From positions 1 through 64,000 of the forward strand of contig NZ_JAMTCP010000020.1 of assembly GCF_024171885.1 (NCBI RefSeq): a DNA stretch of 64,000 nt, read 5' to 3'. Below the pieces are notes generated by a model. It had not been told where the DNA came from. It worked only from the letters and a program-made list of their open reading frames with translations, and ran no database searches. The stretch comes from Streptoalloteichus tenebrarius. Its GTDB lineage: Bacteria; Actinomycetota; Actinomycetes; Mycobacteriales; Pseudonocardiaceae. Shown here in pieces: positions 26,456 through 35,503 of this stretch. Position 1 is the first letter of the stretch; each line of letters starts with the position of its first letter. The position numbers were made by a program, and so were the translations under genes.

Positions 26456-26842
26456 TCACTCGCCGCGCCGGGGCGCCGGGGGCTCGACCCGTCGCAGGTA
26501 GGCGCGCACGACGTCGACCTTGTGCCGGGCCGCGTCCAGGTCGGCCTGGTCCACCGGCCGGCCCCGCATGATCCGGTCGACCAGCGCGCCCTGTTCCCGC
26601 ACGGCGAAGCGCAGCACGACGGGGAGTGCCTGTTCGTCGAGGTCACCGCGTGTCGACCAGGCCGTCAGCCACTGGTGCACCTGGTTGCGGCGCCGGCCGG
26701 CGCCGAGCCGTTCGGCCCGGTCCCTGGCCTCGGTCAGGGCGTCCGTGATCACCCGGCGCGCCAACGCGACCTCGGCCGCCGTGAGGTCCCGTGCGTCCAC
26801 GGTAGTCAGGGTGCTCCCGACCCGTCCGGCTCGCCCGACCAC
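26456..26842 (-). CDS. Hypothetical helical protein
   Basis: Up to 128 aa from GTG 26842, or 114 aa from GTG 26800 (VDARDLTAAE...). It is rich in Arg and Ala and predicted helical (VALARRVITDALTEARDRAE, QVHQWLTAWSTRGDLDE, VDQADLDAARHKVDVVRAYL). It lies 45 nt upstream of the ArfB-like gene on the same strand. No family is recognised. Confidence 0.6.
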   Translation of the reverse strand: MVGRAGRVGSTLTTVDARDLTAAEVALARRVITDALTEARDRAERLGAGRRRNQVHQWLTAWSTRGDLDEQALPVVLRFAVREQGALVDRIMRGRPVDQADLDAARHKVDVVRAYLRRVEPPAPRRGE

Positions 26843-26918
26843 CTCGGACGGGTGATGACAGTGCGCGTTCGGTCACTACCCAGCGCATCCACCAGCCGGG
26901 CCCGGTCGCCCCGCGCCG

Positions 26919-26955
26919 CTCGTGTGCCCGCGCCGGGGCGACGCGGGCACACGAG
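26919..26955 (-). terminator. Perfect 14-bp hairpin after the glycosyltransferase operon
   Basis: CTCGTGTGCCCGCG (26919-26932) is exactly complementary to 26942-26955, with a 9-nt loop. It begins 8 nt beyond the stop of the truncated glycosyltransferase at 26963, so it is placed to end the long minus-strand operon that starts at 35,279. Confidence 0.8.
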
Positions 26956-26962
26956 GAGGCGC

Positions 26963-27575
26963 TCAGTCAGCCTTCGGCCTGGTCAGACAGCTCTCGACGA
27001 AGTCGGCGGCCTTCGCCGTGCTGCCCGAGCGGCGCACCTCCTGCCGGATCTCGGCGCAGCGTCGCGTGACGTCTTCGTCGTTCGCGAGCGCCACGACCAG
27101 GTCCCGCAGCACCTCGGCGGTCGCCTCCTCCTGCGGGACGTGCCGGCCCACCCCGAGGTCGGCGATGCGCGCCGCGTTGACGTACTGGTCCATCGCCTGT
27201 AGCACGGCCACCATCGGCACGCCCCAGTACAGGCCCTCGATCGTGCTGCCCATTCCCGCGTGCGTGACGAACACGGTGGCCTGGGACAACACAGACATCT
27301 GCGGCACCGAGGGGTGGACCTTGATGTTCGGTGGCAGCGAACCGAGGTCGGTCACGTCGACGTGGTTGCCCACCGACATGACCACCGTCCAGTCCAGCGA
27401 GCCGAACGCGGCCACGCACTGCCGGAAGAAGTCCGGCTTCTTGTTGTAGAACGTGCCGAGGGAGACCAGCAGCACCGGGCGACCGTCGTCCGGCGCCGTC
27501 CAGGTGCCCTGGTGCGCGCGGTCGTCCAGGCACTGGCCGGCGAAGACGAAGTTGTCCCCCGGCTTGTACGAACCG
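26963..27575 (-). pseudogene. C-terminal half of a macrolide-type glycosyltransferase
   Basis: About 200 residues form the nucleotide-sugar-binding domain of a GT1 (MGT/OleD-like) enzyme: FVFAGQCLDDRAHQ, PVLLVSLGTFYNKKPDFFRQ, VHPSVPQMSVLSQATVFVTH, AGMGSTIEGLYWGVPMVAVL and MDQYVNAARIADLGVG. The acceptor-binding N-terminal domain is missing. Upstream sequence in this frame is arginine-rich and does not match a GT. The fragment lies behind a complete glycosyltransferase. It is probably a decayed duplicate, though it could be translated from an internal start. Confidence 0.75.
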
Positions 27576-27755
27576 TCGCGTCGACTTTTCGTCGGCACAA
27601 CACGGTGGTCCTGGCAGGCACCCGCGAGGCGCTCCCGGTCCATGACCGCGACAGACCGCAGGCCGGGACCAGGAGCGCCTTCGTCGCGCTTTCCTGATGT
27701 CCACGCCGATTCCCGGACGGAGGCGGGAGGGCTCAACCAGCGGGGTGTGGGCTCA

Positions 27756-28934
27756 TCACGGCGCGAGGTCGACGAGCCGCGCGGCGGTCTCCTTGGCCGA
27801 CGGCATCTTCGCGATCTCCGCGGCCACGCGGCCCGCCGCGTGGTGGGCAGCCTCGTCGTCCAGCAGCGCCCGTGCCGCGCCCGCGATCGTTTCGGCTGTC
27901 AGGTCCTCGACCGACAGACGTCGCCCCGCGCCCACCCCCGACACGGCGTCGGCGTTGACGAAATGGTCGGCGCCCTGGGGCAGGAACAGTTGCGGCACAC
28001 CGGCCGCCACGCTGCCCAGGGTCGTTCCGCTGCCACCGTGGTGCACCACGAGATCCGCGTGGGGAAGCACCGCCGACTGGGGAATCCAGGACGTCAGACG
28101 GACGTTCTCCGGGACGGAGCCGAACGTGTCCAGTCGCACCTTCGGCCCCGTCGCCACCAGCACGTCGACCTCCAGCTCGCCCAGCCCCCGAACGGCCTGC
28201 CGCAGCACCTGTTCCGAACCGAAGACCGTGCCCATCGTCAGGTACACGAGCGGACGGGGCCGGGTGCCCGCCCAGGCGGCCACGGGGTCCCCGGGGTTCG
28301 CCGCCTCGGCCGACTCGGGTCGCAGCTCCAGCCGGTACTCCGCCGCCAGGAAGTCGAGGCCCTGGAGCGACGGGGGAAAGATGTCCAGAAGCCGGTCGCC
28401 GAGACTGTGTCCCCAGTCCGGGGCCCAGTCGGGTCCGAGCAACTCCACACCGGTGTTCCGAGCGGCGCTGACGATGTGGTCGTGCAGGTCGAAGCTCGTG
28501 ATACGGCAGATCCCGTGGCACAGGGACGGTGTTCCGCTGAGCTTGGCGGCGAAGGCCGCGCCGAAGTTGTAACACTCCCAGACGACCAGGTCCGGGGCGA
28601 AGTCCGCGATGACCGGTAGGAGTTGCTCGGTGAGACGCCGTGGGAGGAATGACCCGGTCACGAAGGCGATGAGGTCGTTGCGTTGATGCTCGGACAGTTC
28701 TCCGCTCCTCAGGCCCTCGGTGACGCCGTAGGACTGTCGGGCGAAGAAGTGGAAGGTCTCCTCGACGGAGGGGCCGGCCGCGACCGGCCGGAGCCCGACC
28801 GAGCGCAGTGCCGCGTGTCGGGTCTCGGCTGTCGCGAAGACGACCTCGTGCCCCGCCTCACTCGCGGCCAAGGCCAAGGGGACCAGAGGACATAAGTGCC
28901 CGTAGGAATCGAGACTGGAGAACAGGACTCTCAC
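27756..28934 (-). CDS. GT1 glycosyltransferase (EryCIII/DesVII-like)
   Basis: 392 aa from GTG 28934, with AAGGGG 9 nt upstream; the frame to 29000 overlaps the methyltransferase. It is a GT-B fold enzyme of the antibiotic glycosyltransferase class. The N-terminus VRVLFSSLDSYGHLCPLVPL binds the acceptor. The C-terminal donor site has LVYLTMGTVFG, SWIPQSAVLPHADLVVHHGG, SGTTLGSVAAGVPQLFLPQG and DHFVNADAV. It would transfer a deoxysugar to an aglycone. It is 20 nt downstream of a MycE-like sugar methyltransferase, which suggests that the sugar is O-methylated. Confidence 0.9.
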   Translation of the reverse strand: MRVLFSSLDSYGHLCPLVPLALAASEAGHEVVFATAETRHAALRSVGLRPVAAGPSVEETFHFFARQSYGVTEGLRSGELSEHQRNDLIAFVTGSFLPRRLTEQLLPVIADFAPDLVVWECYNFGAAFAAKLSGTPSLCHGICRITSFDLHDHIVSAARNTGVELLGPDWAPDWGHSLGDRLLDIFPPSLQGLDFLAAEYRLELRPESAEAANPGDPVAAWAGTRPRPLVYLTMGTVFGSEQVLRQAVRGLGELEVDVLVATGPKVRLDTFGSVPENVRLTSWIPQSAVLPHADLVVHHGGSGTTLGSVAAGVPQLFLPQGADHFVNADAVSGVGAGRRLSVEDLTAETIAGAARALLDDEAAHHAAGRVAAEIAKMPSAKETAARLVDLAP

Positions 28935-28954
28935 GGTACAAGCCCCTTTGCTGC

Positions 28955-30112
28955 TCACTGTGGTTCGTAGCCGAACCTGCGCATCCACTCCGGGCCGCAC
29001 TCGTCGTTCACGCCCTTCTGGATGAAGGCGATGTTGTGGTAGAAGTGCAGCTCCACCACGCCGGGGTCGCCGGTCGCGCGGCCGTTCTCATACTCCTGGT
29101 GGTGCAGGCCGTCCACCAGCGTCTTCAGGAAACCGGTGGACGTCCGGGTGGAGTTGAGGTCGTCCGGGTCCCCGCCGCTGGTGCGCCAGTAGGAGGTGTG
29201 AAGGTCCTCGATGACGTAGATCCCGTCGTCCCGCAACAGGGGGAAGAGGGTGCGGAAGGAGGTGAGCACATGATCGTTGCGATGGCTGCCGTCATCGATG
29301 ACGACGTCCAGCGGCCCGATCTCGGACGCCAGCGAGGACAGGAACCCCGGGTCGCCCTGGTCGCCGGTGAACGTGCGGACCCGCGTTCCCGGCACCCTCT
29401 TCTTCCCGATGTCGACGCCGAACACCAGCCCTCGGTGGAAGTAGTGCTGCCACATGTGTAGGGAACATTTTGACAGCTCGGCCTGGTCGTAACCACCGAT
29501 GCCGATTTCCAGGACGCGTACGGGTTCGTCCCTCCGGGACTCGAAGTGACGTTGGTAGTGCTGCGCGTACCAGTGCGTGCTGCCCCACTTGTCGGAGTCG
29601 AAGCGCACCGCCAGGTCGGTCAGGGTGGGCGCTTGGCGAGCGCCACCCAGGATGGCTTGGGACGCCTTTCCCACCAGGAGAACCAACTCGTAGTCCGTCT
29701 GCGCCGCGTCCGCGTTCGCGCCGCGCTCCGGTGCCGGTGACTCCGGCAGCAGGCGATGGGTCCACCGCGCGGACTCGCGGACGCGCCCGGTCCCCAGCAG
29801 CATGTGGACCAGGTCGACCAGGGAGACGCTGATACGGGCGTGCGCGTCGGAGGGGACACCGGGTGCGTTGGTCATTCCGTTCGGACCGAACACGAACCCG
29901 TGGTCCCACATTCGCTCGCCCCAGCCGAGGCGGACGTGCGTGGCCACCCTCCGGGGCAGTGTGATCGGAGTGCACCGCTGTGCCAGCTCCGCGAGCAGGT
30001 AGGAGGCGACACTGTCGAACCCAAGCCGCCGCGCGGTGGCCGAGATCTCCGCCTCGTTTCCGTTGCCGACGCCGATGAGTGCTTCGGCGACCTCGATGTG
30101 TTGCGAACTCAC
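28955..30112 (-). CDS. MycE-like sugar O-methyltransferase
   Basis: 385 aa, ATG 30112. The length and two-domain layout match MycE, the mycinamicin deoxysugar O-methyltransferase, and relatives. An N-terminal helical domain (about 1-150) is followed by a Rossmann domain with WGSTHWYAQHYQRHFESR, VLEIGIGGYDQAELS, LVFGVDIGKKRVPGTRVRTF and GDQGDPGFLSSLA. The metal-site block is DVVIDDGSHRNDHVLTSFRT, then GIYVIEDLHTSYW. It is Mg-dependent in this family. It lies between an MFS pump (26 nt) and a glycosyltransferase (20 nt) in one operon. The sugar substrate is inferred only. Confidence 0.9.
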   Translation of the reverse strand: MSSQHIEVAEALIGVGNGNEAEISATARRLGFDSVASYLLAELAQRCTPITLPRRVATHVRLGWGERMWDHGFVFGPNGMTNAPGVPSDAHARISVSLVDLVHMLLGTGRVRESARWTHRLLPESPAPERGANADAAQTDYELVLLVGKASQAILGGARQAPTLTDLAVRFDSDKWGSTHWYAQHYQRHFESRRDEPVRVLEIGIGGYDQAELSKCSLHMWQHYFHRGLVFGVDIGKKRVPGTRVRTFTGDQGDPGFLSSLASEIGPLDVVIDDGSHRNDHVLTSFRTLFPLLRDDGIYVIEDLHTSYWRTSGGDPDDLNSTRTSTGFLKTLVDGLHHQEYENGRATGDPGVVELHFYHNIAFIQKGVNDECGPEWMRRFGYEPQ

Positions 30113-30138
30113 TGTCCACCTTCCACAAGTGCCCAGGG

Positions 30139-31707
30139 TCAGGAGGCTGTGGTCTTCTCGGCTCCTGGGCCGGTGTTCCTGTCGCGGGAGGACGAGCCTC
30201 GGAGGAGCACGAGGACGAGGATCACCAGCGCGGCCACCAATGCGGCGCAGACGATGGCGACGACGTTGAGGCCACTGGTGAACGCCTCCTTGGCCGCGTG
30301 GAGGAGCTGGTCACCCTGCCCGCCTGGCAGGCGCGAGGAGACGGTGATCGCGTCGTTGAGGCTCTCCCGGGCGGACTCGACCGTCCCGCGCGGCAGCGTG
30401 CTCGGCGCGGACGCGGCCAGGTCGTGGCGGTAGGTGGCGGTGAGGACGGTGCCCATGACCGCGATCCCGAGCCCGACACCGAGCTTGGCGCAGGTCTGGG
30501 TCAGTGCCGCGGCCGCCCCGGCCTTCTCCGGCGGGGCCGCGCTCACCACGATGTCCGTGCCGAGCACGCCGATCGGCGTGCTGCCGAGCATGACCGCCAC
30601 GGCGGCGGCCATCACCACCGCCATGCCCGTGTCCGGCTGGACCCGGGTCATCAGGAGGAAACCCAGCAACGACACCACCAGGCCGCCGACGAGGACGTGG
30701 GTGGGGCGCGCCCGGCGCGCGAGGAAGGGCACCGCGATGTTGCCGACCGCCGTGGCCGCCGTGACCAGGAGCATCCACAGGCCGGCGTGGAACGGGGAGG
30801 CTCCCCTGACCATCTGGAGAAGCTGCGGGTAGAGGAAGTTCACCCCGTTGAAGGTCGTCATCCCGACGACGATCAGGATCAGCGCGGTCGACAGGGACCG
30901 GTTGGCGAACAGCCGCACGTCGATCACCGGGTGGGGGATCCGCCGCTGTCGGCGGACGAACAGCACCCCGATGCCGACGCCGGCCAGGACGGCGAGCCAG
31001 GACGCCGGGGAGCCGTGGCCGACCGCGATCTCCTTGACGCCGTAGACCACCGGCAGGATGGCGCAGAGCGACAGCACGACACTGATCAGGTCGAGTCGGC
31101 CGGCCTCGGCGTCGCGGTACTCGGGCACCAGCACCGGCGCGACCACCAGGACCGCCGCCACCACCACCCCGACGAGGAACACCGAGCCCCACCAGAACCG
31201 CTCCAGCAGCAGGCCGCCGACCACGGGACCGGCGACCATGCCGCAGGTGAACGCGACCGACCAGATCGCGATGGCCAACGTGCGCTGCCTGGGATCGGAG
31301 AACATGGTCCTGACCAACGCCAGGGTGGACGGCATCACCATCGCCCCGGCCACGCCGAGCGCGGCACGCGCGCCGATGAGCATCGACGCGGAGGAGGAGT
31401 AGGCGCAGAGCAGCGACGCCGCGGCGAACAGCGCGACACCGACCATCAGCAGCCGGCGCCGGCCGAACCGGTCGCCGAGCGCACCCATGGGGACCAGGAA
31501 GCCGGCGATCACGAAACCGTAGACGTCCATGATCCACAAGGTTTCGGTGCCGCTCGGGTGGAGGTCGTTTCCGAGGTGGGGGACGGCCAGGTACAGCACG
31601 CTGGTGTCCATCGCCAGAACCACGAGCGGCAGGCCGAGCACGGCGAGCCCGAACCACTCCCGCAGGCCGGCCCGTCGTGCGGTGGCCGGCGCCGCGTGTG
31701 TCGTCAT
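30139..31707 (-). CDS. DHA2-family (14-TM) MFS efflux pump
   Basis: 522 aa, ATG 31707, 12 nt after the ABC gene stop. It is very hydrophobic with about 14 membrane segments. Family marks are the motif-A loop MGALGDRFGRRRLLMVGVAL, motif C-like FTCGMVAGPVVGGLLLERF and the first segment LAVLGLPLVVLAMDTSVLYL. Proton-driven drug or metabolite exporter of the EmrB/QacA type in the cytoplasmic membrane. In an operon with siderophore-importer-like ABC genes and sugar-modifying enzymes it may export the product. Confidence 0.92.
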   Translation of the reverse strand: MTTHAAPATARRAGLREWFGLAVLGLPLVVLAMDTSVLYLAVPHLGNDLHPSGTETLWIMDVYGFVIAGFLVPMGALGDRFGRRRLLMVGVALFAAASLLCAYSSSASMLIGARAALGVAGAMVMPSTLALVRTMFSDPRQRTLAIAIWSVAFTCGMVAGPVVGGLLLERFWWGSVFLVGVVVAAVLVVAPVLVPEYRDAEAGRLDLISVVLSLCAILPVVYGVKEIAVGHGSPASWLAVLAGVGIGVLFVRRQRRIPHPVIDVRLFANRSLSTALILIVVGMTTFNGVNFLYPQLLQMVRGASPFHAGLWMLLVTAATAVGNIAVPFLARRARPTHVLVGGLVVSLLGFLLMTRVQPDTGMAVVMAAAVAVMLGSTPIGVLGTDIVVSAAPPEKAGAAAALTQTCAKLGVGLGIAVMGTVLTATYRHDLAASAPSTLPRGTVESARESLNDAITVSSRLPGGQGDQLLHAAKEAFTSGLNVVAIVCAALVAALVILVLVLLRGSSSRDRNTGPGAEKTTAS

Positions 31708-31719
31708 GGCGGTCCTTCC

Positions 31720-33456
31720 TCACGAGCTGATGCGCCAGCTTCGTGCGTTCTCGTACTGGTGGTAGATGCGGGCGAAGGTCCCGCCGGTGTCCCGGAGTTC
31801 GGCCGGGGTCCCGGTCTCCACGACGCGCCCCGCGTCGAGGGCGATCACCTGGTCGGCCGAGGTGAGCGTGGTGGGCCGGTGCGCGATCACGATGACGGTT
31901 CGCTCCGGGTCCTCGGCGAGGGCGGCGATCGCGTCGTTCACCGCGCTCTCGTTCTCGGGGTCGAGGGCCGAGGCGGCCTCGTCGACGAGCACGACGCGGG
32001 CCCGCTTGAGGAAGGCCCTGGCGATCGACACGCGTTGCCGCTCCCCGCCGGAGAGCTGGTGGCCGCCCTCGCCGACGCGCGTGCGCCAGCCGTCCGGCAG
32101 GCGGTCGAGGACCTCGTCGAGGCGGGCGGCCCGCGCCGCCGCCGCGAGGTCCGCGTCGGTCGCGTCGGGCCGGGCGACGCGCAGGTTCTCCTCGATGGTG
32201 GTGTCGAACAGGTACACGTCCTGGAAGACGATGGCGATCTCGCCGAGCAGCACGTCGTGGTCGAGGTCGCGCACGTCGACGCCACCGACCCTGACGCTGC
32301 CCGAGTCGACGTCGAAGAACCGGGCGATGAGGCGGATCACGGTGGTCTTGCCCGAACCAGACGGCCCGACGAGGGCGGTGGTCGTTCCGGGTCGGCAGCG
32401 GAACGAAACCCCGGACAGGGCGGGCCTGCCCCGCTCGTAGCGGAAGGTCACGTCCGAGAACTCGATGTCGGCCCGGTCGACGCGGCGCACCGGCCGCGCG
32501 GCTCTCGGCAGCGCCGGGACGTGCCGGACCTCCTCGACCCGGTCGGCGAGGTAGTCCATGGCCCCGATCCCGGAGGCGTGGTCGATCATGCCGCCGAGCG
32601 ATTCGAGGAACCGCACGACCAGGACGAGCAGGGCCACCGTGTCCGGCGCCGAGAGCGTCCCCGTGAACAGGAACTGGAGCGCGAGGACGAGCACGAGCAC
32701 GTACCCCGCCATGACGATGCCGCTGTAGGACAGGTCGGGGAACAGCATCCGGTCCAGCGCGCGAAGGCTCCGTCCACAGTGGTCGTCGAGCGCCGCCCGC
32801 ATGCGCGCCCCGCCCGTGGACCCGTGGCCCGCCGCGCGCAACACCGGCTGGGCCTGGCCGAACTCGATCGTCCGGCCGGCGACCTCGTTCCCGGCCACCT
32901 CCATGTCGACGGAGACCTCCGCGACGATCCGCCGCGAGCGGCGGAGCGCGAGCACCGCGAGCGGCAGGGTCCCCAGGAGGACCAGCGCGAGGCGCCAGTC
33001 CACGGCGAACGTGACCGCCGTGACGGTCAGGGGCAGGACGACGCCGGTGATCGCCGGCCCGCCGACCAGGACCGTGAGCGGGGCGAGCGTGCCCACCACG
33101 CTGGTGACGGTGCGGGCGAACTCGGCCTTGCGCTCGGTGGTGAACCAGCCCAGCGGCAGCGTGGTCACCTGGCGCATCAGGTGGTGGCGCAGTTGCGCGG
33201 CCAGCTTCGTGCCCGCCCCGAACTCGACCGGCGTCGAGAGCACGAAGAGCACCTGGTGCAGCACGAGACCGACCGCGCCGGCGACCAGCCACGGGGTCGC
33301 GGCGGCGAAGTCGGGCTCGGGGCGCAGCAGCGCGCGCAGGATCGGCACCAGCAGACCGAGCAGCAGTCCCTGGAGGACGGCCAGGGCCGCCGTGAGCGAC
33401 CAGATGCGGAGCAGGAGCCCGCGCTGCGGCCACAGACGGTAGATCTTGCGGATCAC
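31720..33456 (-). CDS. ABC half-transporter (permease + ATPase), IrtB/YbtQ-like
   Basis: 578 aa from GTG 33456, coupled by GTGA to the first ABC gene. An N-terminal six-helix membrane domain (LLRIWSLTAALAVLQGLLLG to residue about 310) precedes the ATPase: Walker A LVGPSGSGKTTVIRLIARFF, Q-loop AIVFQDVYLF, signature HQLSGGERQRVSIARAF, Walker B RVVLVDEAASAL, and the H-switch VIVIAHRPTT. Paired half-transporters of this look import ferric siderophores in mycobacteria (IrtAB) and Yersinia (YbtPQ). The iron-box promoter upstream supports that role here. Confidence 0.92.
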   Translation of the reverse strand: MIRKIYRLWPQRGLLLRIWSLTAALAVLQGLLLGLLVPILRALLRPEPDFAAATPWLVAGAVGLVLHQVLFVLSTPVEFGAGTKLAAQLRHHLMRQVTTLPLGWFTTERKAEFARTVTSVVGTLAPLTVLVGGPAITGVVLPLTVTAVTFAVDWRLALVLLGTLPLAVLALRRSRRIVAEVSVDMEVAGNEVAGRTIEFGQAQPVLRAAGHGSTGGARMRAALDDHCGRSLRALDRMLFPDLSYSGIVMAGYVLVLVLALQFLFTGTLSAPDTVALLVLVVRFLESLGGMIDHASGIGAMDYLADRVEEVRHVPALPRAARPVRRVDRADIEFSDVTFRYERGRPALSGVSFRCRPGTTTALVGPSGSGKTTVIRLIARFFDVDSGSVRVGGVDVRDLDHDVLLGEIAIVFQDVYLFDTTIEENLRVARPDATDADLAAAARAARLDEVLDRLPDGWRTRVGEGGHQLSGGERQRVSIARAFLKRARVVLVDEAASALDPENESAVNDAIAALAEDPERTVIVIAHRPTTLTSADQVIALDAGRVVETGTPAELRDTGGTFARIYHQYENARSWRISS

Positions 33457-35279
33457 GCGTTGTCTCCGTTCCGCTGGGCGCGCCACATGCGGGCGTAGAG
33501 CCCGTTCCTGGCGAGGAGTTCCTGGTGGGTGCCCGTCTCCACCAGCCGGCCCCGGTCGAGGACGAGGATCTGGTCGGCGGCGGTGATGGTGTGCAGGCGG
33601 TGCGCGATCACCAGCACGGTCCTGCCCGCCACGAGTTCGGTGAGCGCCTGCTGGACGGCCGCTTCGCTGTCGGGGTCCAGCGAGGCGGTGGCCTCGTCGA
33701 GGATGACGATGGGGGCGCCCGACAGGATCGCCCTGGCGATCGTCAGCCGCTGTTGTTCGCCGCCGGACAGCCCGCTCTCGCCGGTGCCCAACATCGTGTC
33801 GTAGCCGTGGGGGAGGCGTTCGATGACGTCGTGGACCTGCGCGGCCTTGGCGGCCTGAAGGACTTCCTCGTGGGTGGCGTCGGGCCGGCCGATCCGGATG
33901 TTTTCCCTGACGGTGTCGCGTAGCAACACCACGTCCTGGAACACCAACGACATCGAGGAGAGCAACGTCGCCGAGGACATCTGGCGCACGTCGACGCCGC
34001 CGATGCGGATCGCGCCGCCGGTCACGTCGTAGAACCGCGGCACCAGGCTCGCCAACGTCGACTTGCCCGCACCCGAGGGACCCACGATGGCGGTCACCGT
34101 GCCGGGCTCGCAGACCGCGCTGATCTCCTCGACCGCGTTGCTCACCCCGTCGTAGGAGAACGTCACCCGGTCCAGCTCCACCCGGTGGCCGGTGGGGCGC
34201 CGCGGGTTGGCCGGCTCGGGCAGCGGCTCCTGCGCCAGCAGGCGCTCGATGCTTCCCGCCGCGACCCGTGCCATGCGCACGCCGTGCGCCCCGTGCAGAA
34301 CCGGACCGAACGAGGTCGGCAGGCCGATGCCGACGACGAGGAACGGCAGCACGTCGGGAAAGCGGAGCCATCCAGCGCCGACGAAGCCCAGTCCGGCGGC
34401 GAGCACCACGGCGAGCACCGTCAGCTCCGAGCCGAGGGCCCGGTTCAGCATCGAACTCGCCCGCACTCCCGCCAGCCAGGCGTTGTGCGCCGCGACGTGC
34501 TCGCGCACGGCGTCGGCGAAGCGGTCGAGAACTCGTCCACCGCCGCCACCGCCGAACGTCTTGACCACGCTGATGCCGTCGACGTACTCGACGCTCGCGG
34601 CGCTGATCTGGCTCTCGGCGGCGAGCAGCCGGGGGATCTGGGCGGACAGTGACCGCATCCCCCACCGGTAGCTGAGGACCCCCAGCGCCGGCACCGCCAG
34701 CGTGACCAGCGCCATCCGCCAGTCCACGGACACCAGGTAGCCCACCCCGACCAGGATCGAGGTGACGGCCCCGACGAGCCCGCCGACGGCGTGCGCGACC
34801 AGCTCGTGCATCGCCTCCAGGTCCTCGTTCACCGCCTTCTTCACGCGGCCGGACCCCACGGCGCGGAACCACCCGAGCGGCACCACGCCCAGGTGCCGCA
34901 CGATCCGCAGTCTGAGGTGGCGCACCAGTTGGGTGTCGGCCTTGTGGCCCACGTGGGTGGACAGTCCCAGCAGCAGCAGGCGCAGCCAGGCGCAGGCGGC
35001 CCCGGCGCCCGCCCATGCCCACACCGTCGCCGAGGCGGCCTCGGTCCCCTCGGTGACCAGCACCCGGCTGATCTCCGCGATCGCCACGAACGGCACGGCA
35101 CCCGCGGCCGCCGCCACCGCGGAGAACGTCGCGCAGGCGATCAGGTGCGGCCAGACGGGGCGCAGCAGGCGCGCTGTGGCGCCGATGCCGATCAACTGGG
35201 GTACTTCCTCGTCGGGGGACTGTTTCCGCTGGTCGTCGACGGTGGGGGAGACGTCGGCCCTGGCCGTGTTCGTCGTCAT
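33453..35279 (-). CDS. ABC half-transporter (permease + ATPase), IrtA/YbtP-like
   Basis: 608 aa, ATG 35279, the first gene of the iron-box operon. An unusual polar N-terminal tail of 45 residues precedes six membrane helices (LIACATFSAVAAAAGAVPFV, TSILVGVGYLVSVDWRMALV). The ATPase has Walker A IVGPSGAGKSTLASLVPRFY, Q-loop LVFQDVVLL, signature SGLSGGEQQRLTIARAI, Walker B PIVILDEATASLD and H-switch VLVIAHRLHT. It probably forms a heterodimer with the next gene. It lacks the FAD-binding SIP domain of mycobacterial IrtA. Confidence 0.92.
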   Translation of the reverse strand: MTTNTARADVSPTVDDQRKQSPDEEVPQLIGIGATARLLRPVWPHLIACATFSAVAAAAGAVPFVAIAEISRVLVTEGTEAASATVWAWAGAGAACAWLRLLLLGLSTHVGHKADTQLVRHLRLRIVRHLGVVPLGWFRAVGSGRVKKAVNEDLEAMHELVAHAVGGLVGAVTSILVGVGYLVSVDWRMALVTLAVPALGVLSYRWGMRSLSAQIPRLLAAESQISAASVEYVDGISVVKTFGGGGGGRVLDRFADAVREHVAAHNAWLAGVRASSMLNRALGSELTVLAVVLAAGLGFVGAGWLRFPDVLPFLVVGIGLPTSFGPVLHGAHGVRMARVAAGSIERLLAQEPLPEPANPRRPTGHRVELDRVTFSYDGVSNAVEEISAVCEPGTVTAIVGPSGAGKSTLASLVPRFYDVTGGAIRIGGVDVRQMSSATLLSSMSLVFQDVVLLRDTVRENIRIGRPDATHEEVLQAAKAAQVHDVIERLPHGYDTMLGTGESGLSGGEQQRLTIARAILSGAPIVILDEATASLDPDSEAAVQQALTELVAGRTVLVIAHRLHTITAADQILVLDRGRLVETGTHQELLARNGLYARMWRAQRNGDNA

Positions 35280-35346
35280 GCGCCTTCCTCGCGTGCTGTC
35301 GGACCACGGACCGTCGGGGCCGTGCGACCGTTGATCGGAGGAGAAC

Positions 35347-35361
35347 CTGACCGATGGTCAG
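35347..35361. promoter_or_regulatory. CTGACC-N3-GGTCAG palindrome downstream of the iron-box promoter
   Basis: A 6-3-6 inverted repeat lies just after the -10 element, where a repressor would block the polymerase. The right half GGTCAGTC is identical to that of the 8-3-8 palindrome before the tetR gene at 62268-62286. A TetR-type protein is the likely binder; this is inference. Confidence 0.5.
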
Positions 35362-35363
35362 TC

Positions 35364-35392
35364 ATGTTATGAAAGCCTTACCTAAGCAGCAA
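35364..35392 (-). promoter_or_regulatory. Promoter with DmdR/IdeR-like iron box
   Basis: On the minus strand TTGCTG (35387-35392), a 17-nt spacer, then TAACAT (35364-35369) form a -35/-10 pair. The spacer and part of the -10 are covered by TTAGGTAAGGCTTTCATAA (35367-35385), which matches the actinobacterial iron box TTAGGTTAGGCTAACCTAA at 15 of 19 positions. DmdR/IdeR bound to Fe2+ would repress the ABC-ABC-MFS-methyltransferase-glycosyltransferase operon starting at 35279. Confidence 0.7.
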
Positions 35393-35503
35393 GGGGGGTG
35401 TCACCGGTTCGGCCGAGGCCGGCCCCGTCCCACGCGCTCCGGGCGGTCGGTCCGGTGCGAGGTCCGTTGATCTCCAGTGCGCTTGAGGTCTGACGATGCT
35501 CGG

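Noticed and set aside
30079-33498. 1139-codon open frame on the plus strand opposite the MFS and ABC genes
   Set aside because: Antisense to clear transporters; composition (His/Gly/Arg/Asp-rich, no hydrophobic core) is the usual shadow of GC-rich coding DNA.
33453-35279. Multidrug exporter as the main call for the ABC pair
   Set aside because: Sequence alone allows it, but the iron box in the promoter and the paired half-transporter layout fit IrtAB/YbtPQ-type siderophore import better.
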